From Subdoligranulum variabile (GTDB taxonomy: Bacteria; Bacillota; Clostridia; Oscillospirales; Ruminococcaceae), in the NCBI GenBank assembly GCA_003343905.1, contig QAKI01000066.1, positions 91,185 to 155,184 of the forward strand: a DNA stretch of 64,000 nt, given 5' to 3'. Positions within the stretch are counted from its first letter, which is position 1, and every line of letters starts with the position of its first letter. The notes beneath the pieces were generated by a model. That model ran no database searches. It was not told the origin of the DNA and saw only the letters and a program-made list of their open reading frames with translations. The position numbers and the translations under genes were made by a program. Shown here piece by piece: positions 19,629 to 26,911 of the stretch.

Positions 19629-22600
19629 TCAATACTGCTGCAGCAGCGGGAAGATCAGCGCCAGCACACACCAGGCCGCCTGATACAGGACCAGGGCCGC
19701 CAGCGGCAGCGCCGTCAGGCCGCCGGTGATGCTGAGCAGCAGGCCCAGCACACAGCCGAACAGCGCCGACGCCGCCACCAGCATCGAAGCCTTATGCTCC
19801 CCTTCCGCCGCGCCGGCCGCCGCTTCCAGACCGCCGACAAAGCTGGCAAAGCTGCCCAGATGCAGCATATTGCCCTCGCTTTCCGGCAGCCAGGCGATGG
19901 CCGGGTCCAGCGTTTTGCGTTCCTGCCCGTTGAGCACCTTCACAGAGCCCGACGGCAGGCTGTAGGCCGTTTCCAGCAGAGAAACGTCGCAGTTGAAATC
20001 GTCGCAGTCCACCACCAGGGACATCCCCGTGCGGCTCAGCCCGTCCAGGACGGCCGCCGTGTCGGGGTCGCGCTGGTAGGCGACCTGGAACATGGCGAAC
20101 ATCTTGCCGGACACCGCCAGATAGATCACCCGGCGCTGGTTCACCGTATGGTGCTGTTCATACTCCAGGCTGGGCACTTTGATGCCGTAGTCCTGCATCA
20201 GGGCGCGGTTGCCCACCAGCACCCGGCGCTTTTTGATCCAGCCCACATAGCCCTTGCCGTAGACCGTTTCCCGGTCCTCCACTTCGGCCAGCAGGTCCTT
20301 GTTGCCGCCCAGCATACCCAAAAAGACCTCGCGCAGCGTCGGTCCGGCATCGGCCAGGATGGACGCCGCATACACGATGGCCAGGTCGATATGCTTGGGG
20401 TTGACCGGCTTGATGCCGGACAGGCTCACACATCCGCTGGGGAACAGATCCCGGGACGTGACCTGAATGACGTTGATACGGCCCAACTGGCGGATGTCCC
20501 GCCAGCCGGGGATGACCGCGCCCACCTGCGCCGCGCTGCGCTGCATCATGCGCGCCGGCAGCGCCGAGAGCAGGGTGCCCGCCAGCGGCGCGCCCAGGCA
20601 CAGCACGCTGGCCAGGACCATCGTGCTGGCCGCGCTGTCCTTGGTACGGATCAGCGTGATCAGCATGGCGCCCAGCGCACAGGCGCCCGCCAGCCAGGCA
20701 AGCTGCTGCTGGTTTTTATCGCTGGTGCCGGAAGCGGCACTGTTGGTCAGGAAGCTGCGCAGGATCTGCGTGGGCCGGTTGACCAGCACGCAGGGATGGG
20801 TCTGGGTCAGGCCGCTGGTGACGGCGCGCAGCGCCCCGGCGTCCTTGAGCCGGTACGCCACCGAATGGTCCACCTTGGCGCTGACCAGACGGAAGTTGTT
20901 TTCCACCGTGCGGGCGTTCATCCGCTTGCCGATGGTATTCAGGCAGAGCACCAGCACCGCCGGGCCTGCCAGCAGCGTGACATCCTGCGTATAGTTCTGG
21001 GCCACCAGCAGCACGATGCACTGGATGACCGCGCCCAGCAGCGGCAGCACCGCCAGGCTGTCCGGCGTGGGGCGGCCCACCAGGCCCACCATGCCGGACA
21101 GGAAGGTGCGCCAGCAGACGCCGCCCGCCACCACCAGCAGCACCAGCGCCACCGCGGGGTAGACGTTCTGGTCCGCCAGCGGGCCGGGCAGCGACGGCAT
21201 CATCGCCGCCATCAGGCCCAGCCCCAGCAGGACCAGCGCAACGGCCCCGGTCACGAAAGAGGCCGTCGTTTCATACAACACCTGACGGCTGACTTCGCGG
21301 CGCACCGTGGGGGCGTCCTCCGCCCGCTCATAGTCATGCCGGTGCGCCGGCGGGAACTCCGCAGACGCAAACGGGTGGGACGCGGCGTCCTTCTTCTCGT
21401 CCTCCGCGCGGCCGCCAAAGCGCAGGCCGCCCGCGCCGAAGCGCGTATGCCCGCGGGACGGCCGTTCCTCCGCTTCTTCTTCCAGCGAACGGGTCAGCCG
21501 GGCGGCAGCCGCATGGAAGCGGTCATCCTCCGCAGCATCGCCGGTATTGATCGCCTGGGCGATGTCCTTTACAAAGGTAGCGGTCCCCGGTTCGGCCTGA
21601 CCGCCCGCGGCCAGATCCTGCGTGAAGCCGGTCTTGGGGGCGGGCGTTCCCGCCAGGTCCTGCGTAAAGCCGCTATGGGCCGGGGGCACCTGCCCGCCGC
21701 CCAGATCCTGCGTAAAGCCGCTGTGGGCCGGGGCCTCCGGCACAGCGTTCAGGTCCTGGGTAAAGCCGGTATGCGCGGGCGCAGCCGGGGCGTTCGCGCT
21801 CAGATCCTGCGTGAACCCGCTGTGTTCCGGGGCTTCCGGCGTCAGGCGGATGCGCCCCGTCAGGGTATCCACCAGCCGGTCCACCTCATCGGGTTCCCGG
21901 CGCGACAAAAGATCCTGCTTGGGCAGCCCTACCACCTGCGTATCGGCATAGGGGTCGCGGCCGGGGACGGCAGGTTCCGGCTCCGCCTGCGGGGCGGCCG
22001 GTTCCACGGCGGGCGCCGCAGGCTGCGGCGCGGGCGCGGGCGCGGGTTCCTGCACGACCGGGGCCGGGGCAGCAGGCGCCGGAGTGGGCGCGGGCGCAGG
22101 GCGCACCGCGTCGTAGGCCGCCATAAAGTCCCGCGTGCTGTCCAGCGGGGCGGTATCCACCGCCCCCAACTGCATCGTAAAGCCCGTATGGGCCGCCGGG
22201 GCCTGCGGCAGATGGATGGGTTCCCCCACCGGCTCCCCGGCCGGAGGTTCCGGCATCGCCTGGACCGGCGGCACGGTGCGCACCTTCTGCCCGGGCGTAA
22301 ATTCAACGGTATCCCGCTTTTTGCGGTAGATCGTGCCGGTAGCGCCCAGCGCATCCGGCTGGGACTGCGTGCCCTGCGCGGCGGGGTCTGCCGGGGTCTG
22401 GCGCGTGTACTTGCTGTGCCAGACATTTTCCACCGTATCCTCCTGCGGCGGTTCTTCTGCCTGCCCGCTGTGGTAGACCGTCTGGGGTTCTTCCTGGCGG
22501 GCTTCCGGGATCACGATCTCCTCGGTAGCGCCGGTGCGCCCGCCGAACAGCCCCCCCAGCAGCCCGCGCTTTTTGGCCGGGCGGGACGCGGTTTCTTCCG

Positions 22601-23315
22601 GTTCCTCCCGGTCGGGGAAGTATTCTCCCTCCGGTTCCTCAGGCTCCTGGCGCGGCTGGGACGAACCGCCCAGCGACACGTTGATGGGAACGAACTCGTC
22701 GGTATCCTCGGCGGATTTCAGCCCGAACAGGCCACGCTTTTTTCGCGAGGGGTCGCGGATCTTTCCGTTGGCGTCGGGCACGACAGCCACCGAGTCCCGG
22801 AAAAATTTCTGGAACTGATTTTTCCCCTGATTCAACGCCTGGGTGTCGGCTTCGTCGGCGTCCGGGGCCATTTTGAGCAGGAATCCTTTGATAATGCCGG
22901 TGCGCGTGGTATCCCCCAGCGTCCCGGTGTCCTCCGCCGTTTTCTGCGGCTGCGCGGGGGCAGCCGTCACCGCGGGGGGAACCGACGCGGCGGGCGCGGC
23001 CGGGCGCGCCGCCTGGGGCGGTTCAGCCGGGCGGGACGCCGTCTGCCGGGGCGCGGGCGCCGTTTCCTGCGGCGTCGGGCGGACCGGGGCCTGCGGCACG
23101 GACCAGCCGTCCGCCGGGTCATCCAGTCCCGCAAAAGCGATCCGATGATCCTGTTCCGGGGTGCCGTGCAGCGGCGCGGTGGAGATCCCCACGCTGCGCA
23201 GGATCTCATCCACCTGATGGTCGGTCACCGTGTCCTGCACGCCGGCCGCCGTCTGCTGCTGGTTGAGTTCCTCCAGGATGCGGTCCACGGAGTCATTGGT
23301 ACGTTTGCTTGGCAT
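19629..23315 (-). CDS. Large membrane protein: disordered repeat region plus degenerate P-type ATPase
   Basis: 1228 residues. The first ~640 are Pro/Ala/Glu-rich and probably disordered, and hold five GFTQDL repeats (about 495-575) plus related single motifs. From about 675 there are transmembrane pairs (YETTASFVTGAVALVLLGLG, VALVLLVVAGGVCW and others), then a region that aligns by pattern with heavy-metal P1B ATPases (GKGYVGWIKKRRVLVGNRALMQDYGI resembles their nucleotide domain). The phosphorylation motif DKTGT is replaced by TSRDLFPSG and the GDGxND hinge is absent, so pumping is unlikely. A C-terminal pair of helices ends the chain. It is 33 bases downstream of rlmB. Function unknown; a sensory or scaffolding pseudo-enzyme is one possibility. 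Confidence 0.75.
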   Translation of the reverse strand: MPSKRTNDSVDRILEELNQQQTAAGVQDTVTDHQVDEILRSVGISTAPLHGTPEQDHRIAFAGLDDPADGWSVPQAPVRPTPQETAPAPRQTASRPAEPPQAARPAAPAASVPPAVTAAPAQPQKTAEDTGTLGDTTRTGIIKGFLLKMAPDADEADTQALNQGKNQFQKFFRDSVAVVPDANGKIRDPSRKKRGLFGLKSAEDTDEFVPINVSLGGSSQPRQEPEEPEGEYFPDREEPEETASRPAKKRGLLGGLFGGRTGATEEIVIPEARQEEPQTVYHSGQAEEPPQEDTVENVWHSKYTRQTPADPAAQGTQSQPDALGATGTIYRKKRDTVEFTPGQKVRTVPPVQAMPEPPAGEPVGEPIHLPQAPAAHTGFTMQLGAVDTAPLDSTRDFMAAYDAVRPAPAPTPAPAAPAPVVQEPAPAPAPQPAAPAVEPAAPQAEPEPAVPGRDPYADTQVVGLPKQDLLSRREPDEVDRLVDTLTGRIRLTPEAPEHSGFTQDLSANAPAAPAHTGFTQDLNAVPEAPAHSGFTQDLGGGQVPPAHSGFTQDLAGTPAPKTGFTQDLAAGGQAEPGTATFVKDIAQAINTGDAAEDDRFHAAAARLTRSLEEEAEERPSRGHTRFGAGGLRFGGRAEDEKKDAASHPFASAEFPPAHRHDYERAEDAPTVRREVSRQVLYETTASFVTGAVALVLLGLGLMAAMMPSLPGPLADQNVYPAVALVLLVVAGGVCWRTFLSGMVGLVGRPTPDSLAVLPLLGAVIQCIVLLVAQNYTQDVTLLAGPAVLVLCLNTIGKRMNARTVENNFRLVSAKVDHSVAYRLKDAGALRAVTSGLTQTHPCVLVNRPTQILRSFLTNSAASGTSDKNQQQLAWLAGACALGAMLITLIRTKDSAASTMVLASVLCLGAPLAGTLLSALPARMMQRSAAQVGAVIPGWRDIRQLGRINVIQVTSRDLFPSGCVSLSGIKPVNPKHIDLAIVYAASILADAGPTLREVFLGMLGGNKDLLAEVEDRETVYGKGYVGWIKKRRVLVGNRALMQDYGIKVPSLEYEQHHTVNQRRVIYLAVSGKMFAMFQVAYQRDPDTAAVLDGLSRTGMSLVVDCDDFNCDVSLLETAYSLPSGSVKVLNGQERKTLDPAIAWLPESEGNMLHLGSFASFVGGLEAAAGAAEGEHKASMLVAASALFGCVLGLLLSITGGLTALPLAALVLYQAAWCVLALIFPLLQQY
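21600..21840 (-). repeat. Five GFTQDL-coding repeats inside the large ATPase-like gene
   Basis: The DNA word AGRTCCTGSGTRAASCCG recurs at spacing of about 30-60 bases, each copy coding for (H/K)(S/T)GFTQDL separated by Pro/Ala-rich linkers. A related GFTMQL motif lies further toward the N-terminus (about 22170). Confidence 0.85.
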
Positions 23316-23348
23316 CGTTGATTGCTCCCTTTGCGATAAAGGTCAGTT

Positions 23349-24131
23349 TCACTTTTCACTGCGGCGGCGCAGTACATCATAGCACAGGATACCAGCCGCA
23401 ACGCTGACGTTGTAGCTGTCCACGCCGGTGGCCTGGCCGGGCGCCATCTCCAGCGTGACGGCGGCGTCGCACAGTTTGCGCGTCAGCGCGCCGGGGCCGC
23501 CGCCTTCGCTGCCCAGGACCAGCGCCACCGGGCCCGAAAGGTCGGTGCGCGCCAGCGGCGCGCCGCCCAGGTCCGCGCAGTACACAAAAATATTCTCTTC
23601 CTTGATGGTACGGATCGCCTGCGCCAGATTGGTCACGCGGGCTACCGGCAGGCGGGCCGCCGCCCCGGCGCTGGCTTTCATGACGGTGCCGGTCACGCCG
23701 ACGCCGCCGCGCTTGGGGATCACGACGCCGTGCGCCCCGCACAGGTAGGCCGAACGGATGATGGCGCCCAGATTATGGGGGTCCTCCACCCCGTCGCACA
23801 GCACGAGGAAGGGCGGTTCGCCCTTTTCCTTCGCTGCGGCGAACAGTTCCTCCAGCGTGGCGTAATGCACTTCGGCTGCGCGGGCCGCGACCCCCTGATG
23901 GTCGGCAGTGCCGCACATCTTCTGCAGCTTGTGGGCAGGCGCCCGCTTGACGACGGCGCCCCCCTGCTTGGCCAGGGCCGTATAGTACCCCGCCACAGCC
24001 TGGGGCAATGAGTCGGCCAGATAGACTGTATCCACCGCGTCCCCGCTTTTCAGCAGTTCCGTCACCGGGTTTTTGCCCCACACCAGGGTGTCCGGGCGCT
24101 GTTCCGCCTGCTTGCTGCCTGCCTTTTCCAT
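23349..24131 (-). CDS. rlmB: 23S rRNA (guanosine-2'-O)-methyltransferase, TrmH/SpoU family
   Basis: 260-residue SPOUT methyltransferase. N-terminal substrate-binding domain (VWGKNPVTELLKSG, KLQKMCGTADHQGVAA) and C-terminal trefoil-knot domain with the three SpoU motifs: VLCDGVEDPHNLGAIIRSA, GPVALVLGSEGGGPG and PGQATGVDSYNVSVAAGIL. This matches RlmB, which modifies G2251 of 23S rRNA in E. coli. The gene has its own promoter (24226-24255) and is followed 33 bases later by the large ATPase-like gene. Confidence 0.93.
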   Translation of the reverse strand: MEKAGSKQAEQRPDTLVWGKNPVTELLKSGDAVDTVYLADSLPQAVAGYYTALAKQGGAVVKRAPAHKLQKMCGTADHQGVAARAAEVHYATLEELFAAAKEKGEPPFLVLCDGVEDPHNLGAIIRSAYLCGAHGVVIPKRGGVGVTGTVMKASAGAAARLPVARVTNLAQAIRTIKEENIFVYCADLGGAPLARTDLSGPVALVLGSEGGGPGALTRKLCDAAVTLEMAPGQATGVDSYNVSVAAGILCYDVLRRRSEK

Positions 24132-24225
24132 CGTGTTCCTCCCGCGGGGGTCCTTTGCCCCCTCTTTGTATATCCTGCCCCGCTGCGCGGGGCTGCTGAT
24201 AGCAACAGTTACTTATACAGATTAC

Positions 24226-24255
24226 AGTATAGCACAGTTCCCGCCGGTTTGTCAT
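24226..24255 (-). promoter_or_regulatory. rlmB promoter
   Basis: Minus strand ATGACA (24250-24255), 18 bases, TATACT (24226-24231), about 95 bases ahead of the rlmB ATG. Confidence 0.6.
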
Positions 24256-24639
24256 CTTTTTTTGCCATTTTTATCGCAGCGCGTTTCTCCCCGTGATCGT
24301 GCGCCAAAAGTGCAAAGTTTGCCGCAGGCCCCTTCGGCCTGCGCCATTATACAGTTTGTAGAGCGTTTTCCACTTTCCCCATGTTGAAAACCCGGTGGAA
24401 AATGTTCAAAAGTCGCATTGCCATCCACTTTTCCACTATTTTCCTGCCCGGTTTTGCACCGGCCGTTGAAAAGTTTTCCCCATAACAGCCTGGATAACCG
24501 CCCCCTGAAAATTGGCAGAGCCGTCCAACCCCCGGCAAAAATCCGCCGAAATTTACCACAATTTCACCAAAGCCCCTTTTTTGCCGTTTTCTCCCCCGGC
24601 CATGAACGAAAAGTGCATTTTTCCCGTCAAAAAATGCTG

Positions 24640-24668
24640 TTGCTTTTTTGACAAAGTCAGGGTATAAT
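24640..24668 (+). promoter_or_regulatory. fba promoter
   Basis: TTGCTT (24640-24645), 17 bases, TATAAT (24663-24668). The TTGACA at 24649 is only 9 bases from the -10 box and is not used as -35 in this reading. The ATG follows 64 bases later behind GGAGG. Confidence 0.8.
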
Positions 24669-24731
24669 GAAAGCAACGGCACATCGGGGTCGGTGTGCCC
24701 TTTTCCGACAAATCAAGTGGAGGTATGTGAT

Positions 24732-25595
24732 ATGCTGGTAAATGCTACCAATATGCTGCTGAAAGCGCGCGACGGCCACTACGCCGTGGGCCAGTTCAAC
24801 ATCAACAATCTGGAGTGGACCAAGAGCATCCTGCTGACCGCGCAGGAACTCAACTCCCCCGTCATCCTGGGTGTTTCCGAGGGTGCCGGCAAATATATGA
24901 CCGGTTTCAAGACCGTGGCCGCCATGGTCAAGGCCATGGACGAGAGCCTGGGCATCACGGTGCCCGTGGCCCTGCACCTGGACCACGGCACCTATGAGGG
25001 CGCCAAGGCCTGCGTCGCCGCCGGCTTCACCTCCATCATGTTCGATGGCAGCCACTACGACATCGAAGAGAACGTGGCCAAGACCACCGAGCTGGTGGCG
25101 CTGGCCCATGACCACGGCCTGTCCATCGAGGCCGAGGTCGGTTCCATCGGCGGCGAGGAAGACGGCGTCGTCGGCATGGGCGAGATTGCCGATCCCGCGC
25201 AGTGCGCCAAGATCGCCGGCCTGGGCATCGACTTCCTGGCTGCCGGCATCGGCAACATCCACGGCAAGTACCCCGCCAACTGGAAGGGCCTGGACTTCGA
25301 CGCGCTGGACAAGATCCACGCTTCCACCAACAACATCCCGCTGGTCCTGCACGGCGGCACGGGCATTCCTGAGGACATGATCAAGAAGGCCATCAGCCTG
25401 GGCGTTTCCAAGATCAACGTCAACACCGAATGCCAGCTCAGCTTTGCGGACGCCACCCGCAAGTACATCGAGGCCGGCAAGGATCTGCAGGGCAAGGGCT
25501 TTGACCCGCGCAAGCTGCTGGCTCCCGGCGCCGAGGCCATCAAGGCCACCGTGCGCGAGAAGATCGAGCTGTTCGGCTCCGCCAACAAGGCCTGA
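24732..25595 (+). CDS. fba: Class II fructose-1,6-bisphosphate aldolase
   Basis: Glycolytic/gluconeogenic aldolase, cleaving fructose 1,6-bisphosphate to DHAP and glyceraldehyde 3-phosphate. 287 residues. Zinc ligands and active-site loops are visible: VALHLDHGTYEGAK, SIMFDGSHYD, EAEVGSIGGEEDG, GIGNIHGKYP and VLHGGTGIPEDMIKKA, then KINVNTECQ. I start at 24732, which has GTGGAGG 9 bases upstream; an upstream in-frame ATG at 24648 lies in the promoter. It is followed by a strong terminator that lies inside the 103-base repeat flanking the pectin island. Confidence 0.96.
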   Translation: MLVNATNMLLKARDGHYAVGQFNINNLEWTKSILLTAQELNSPVILGVSEGAGKYMTGFKTVAAMVKAMDESLGITVPVALHLDHGTYEGAKACVAAGFTSIMFDGSHYDIEENVAKTTELVALAHDHGLSIEAEVGSIGGEEDGVVGMGEIADPAQCAKIAGLGIDFLAAGIGNIHGKYPANWKGLDFDALDKIHASTNNIPLVLHGGTGIPEDMIKKAISLGVSKINVNTECQLSFADATRKYIEAGKDLQGKGFDPRKLLAPGAEAIKATVREKIELFGSANKA

Positions 25596-25613
25596 TCGTT
25601 CCTGGCATAAAAT

Positions 25614-25716
25614 CGCATAGAAAGGCCCGGCAGGTTCGCCTGCCGGGCCTTTGGTTTTGGGCACCTCCTACCCCGCCGCGGCATAGCGTGTGGGAAGGAG
25701 GTGTTTGTATGTCCAA
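25614..25716. repeat. Left 103-base direct repeat bounding the pectin island
   Basis: Identical at 102 of 103 positions to 51415-51517 (difference: a at 25670, g at 51471), offset 25,801. The unit consists of the fba terminator, a 40-base leader, an AAGGAGG site and the first codons (ATG TCC AA) of the gene that is intact only at the right copy. This indicates that fba and the SpoIID-like gene were once neighbours and that everything between the copies came in later. Confidence 0.95.
25621..25661 (+). terminator. fba terminator
   Basis: AAAGGCCCGGCAGG, loop TTCG, CCTGCCGGGCCTTT followed by GGTTTT: a near-perfect 14-pair stem. Its copy at 51422-51462 follows the GH115-like gene and may serve it. 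Confidence 0.9.
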
Positions 25717-25765
25717 CAATCCCTTGACGAGTCAAATGTTCTCTCACGCTTCGATCTCAACGTAA
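25709..25765 (+). pseudogene. Truncated 18-codon start of the SpoIID-like wall gene
   Basis: The repeat supplies a ribosome site and the start MSN; the frame then enters island DNA and stops at TAA after 18 codons (MSNNPLTSQMFSHASIST). The full gene begins with the same leader and MSNGTLV at 51510. I regard this as the disrupted gene start left at the island's left edge, not as a functional peptide, though it could be translated. Confidence 0.6.
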
Positions 25766-25812
25766 GAGTCAATCTTCAGCGGCACACCTTCGACAGCAAA
25801 GCCGCCATACAG
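25744..25812 (-). pseudogene. Possible C-terminal gene remnant at the left island edge
   Basis: A minus-strand open stretch of 22 codons between two stops reads LYGGFAVEGVPLKIDSYVEI and ends shortly after. Its composition (alternating hydrophobic and charged residues, no low complexity) looks like the end of a folded protein, but no ribosome site or start belongs to it and I do not recognise the family. Confidence 0.3.
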
Positions 25813-25826
25813 TCATAACCTCGTCT

Positions 25827-26639
25827 TTACATCTGGCGCATGTACGCAAGGTCCGCCTGGGCGCAGGAAAGGATCACCTCATCCCTCAGCAACGCCACGT
25901 CAGGATGCCGCTGATGCAACCAAGAACACAACGGCGCATAATCCATCTGGCCTTTCCCCAAGGCCGCAGGTAGTTGCTTTCCCTTCGGCTGGAAGATCAC
26001 GTCCTTCACATGAACGGCAGCCAGATGGTCGCCAATGACCTCGCACCATGCAGGCCAGAAACGATCCTGATTGGAAACGTCACGGATCGTCAATACATTT
26101 ACAGGATCGAATATGATTTTGAAATGGAGTGGGTCCGCCACCTGTTCCAATAATGTCCGCACCTTTTCCAGCGTACCCACGGTGTGCACAAATACCGGCT
26201 CCAACGCAAACACGCCATCCACAGCTGCGGCTTTTTCCACAATGCGCAGCACGCTGTCCGTAAGTAATGGAAATGTAGCATCCTTCTGTTCCTCAGTCAG
26301 AACGCCGAAAGAACTTTCGCTCCCCACTGCACAAGCACCCAAAGCGTTTTGGTAAGCCAACGTCTGGCAGACATCATTGACAGCAGCCCTGCGCACATGG
26401 TCATCAGGGTTGCTCAGATCCCGGTAACAGCTCAAAATCGTGATTTCAATGTGGTGGCGCTCAAAAGCAGTCCGCACAGCCTCCTGCATATGCGGAGAAA
26501 CATCGTCTACGCTCCTGATGCCGCAGATGGCTTTCGGGAGCGCAAGTTGCGCAGCGTTATAACCATTGCTTTGCAGGATCTCTGCCAGATCTTCGGGCGA
26601 GTGACAGCCATAATCATGGGCACGGCAGCCGTATTTCAT
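25827..26639 (-). CDS. TIM-barrel sugar phosphate isomerase/epimerase-like protein
   Basis: 270-residue AP_endonuc_2 (xylose-isomerase-like) TIM barrel. Supporting pieces: EDLAEILQSNGYNAAQLALPK near the N-terminus, FALEPVFVHTVGT with a metal-ligand type Glu, FKIIFDPVNVLT with Asp, HLAAVHVKDVIFQPKGK with His/Asp. The start at 26639 has AAGGAGG 9 bases upstream; an in-frame extension to 26723 has none. It is the last gene of the minus-strand pectin operon, though 272 bases separate it from the GH2 gene. It could isomerise or epimerise a released sugar; the substrate is unknown. Confidence 0.82.
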   Translation of the reverse strand: MKYGCRAHDYGCHSPEDLAEILQSNGYNAAQLALPKAICGIRSVDDVSPHMQEAVRTAFERHHIEITILSCYRDLSNPDDHVRRAAVNDVCQTLAYQNALGACAVGSESSFGVLTEEQKDATFPLLTDSVLRIVEKAAAVDGVFALEPVFVHTVGTLEKVRTLLEQVADPLHFKIIFDPVNVLTIRDVSNQDRFWPAWCEVIGDHLAAVHVKDVIFQPKGKQLPAALGKGQMDYAPLCSWLHQRHPDVALLRDEVILSCAQADLAYMRQM

Positions 26640-26911
26640 ACCGGTAAACCTCCTTGGTACTATCTTCGTTATCTTCATAGCGCATAGTGCCCGTAATACA
26701 GCCATTGCCGGGCACCACATCACTGTTCCCTGTAAACCGTAAGGACATTTTTTGATACATAATTACTATTGCTTAAAGTACGTTGCTTTTTCCTTCACAC
26801 CTCCCCCGATTTCATTTAAACCATTCCCTGCTTCGGATGAACAAGCACATCCATATGCAGAAAATTCAAACCGCCGACAAAGTCATTTACACAAGGCAGC
26901 TCGCTTTGTAC
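26640..26911. other. Low-GC gap between the GH2 gene and the isomerase gene
   Basis: 272 bases, clearly more AT-rich than the flanking genes. No open frame, hairpin-plus-T-run or consensus promoter stands out. It may hold a separate promoter for the isomerase. Confidence 0.4.

Larger units (their letters stand above)
24132..24731. other. Intergenic region between rlmB and fba with divergent promoters
   Basis: 600 bases without a gene. It contains the rlmB promoter at its left, the fba promoter at its right, a short GC hairpin around 24322-24346 and, at 24366-24436, three TTTTCCAC words (24366-24373, inverted at 24395-24402, 24429-24436). The first two form an 8-base inverted repeat. No RNA gene was recognised. 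Confidence 0.6.

Noticed and set aside
24366..24436. Replication origin from DnaA-like boxes
   Set aside because: Words match the DnaA box at only 7 of 9 positions, and there is no dnaA, dnaN or AT-rich unwinding region.
25614..25716. tRNA-type attachment site for the island
   Set aside because: The repeat contains a terminator and a gene start, no tRNA cloverleaf, and no integrase lies inside the island.
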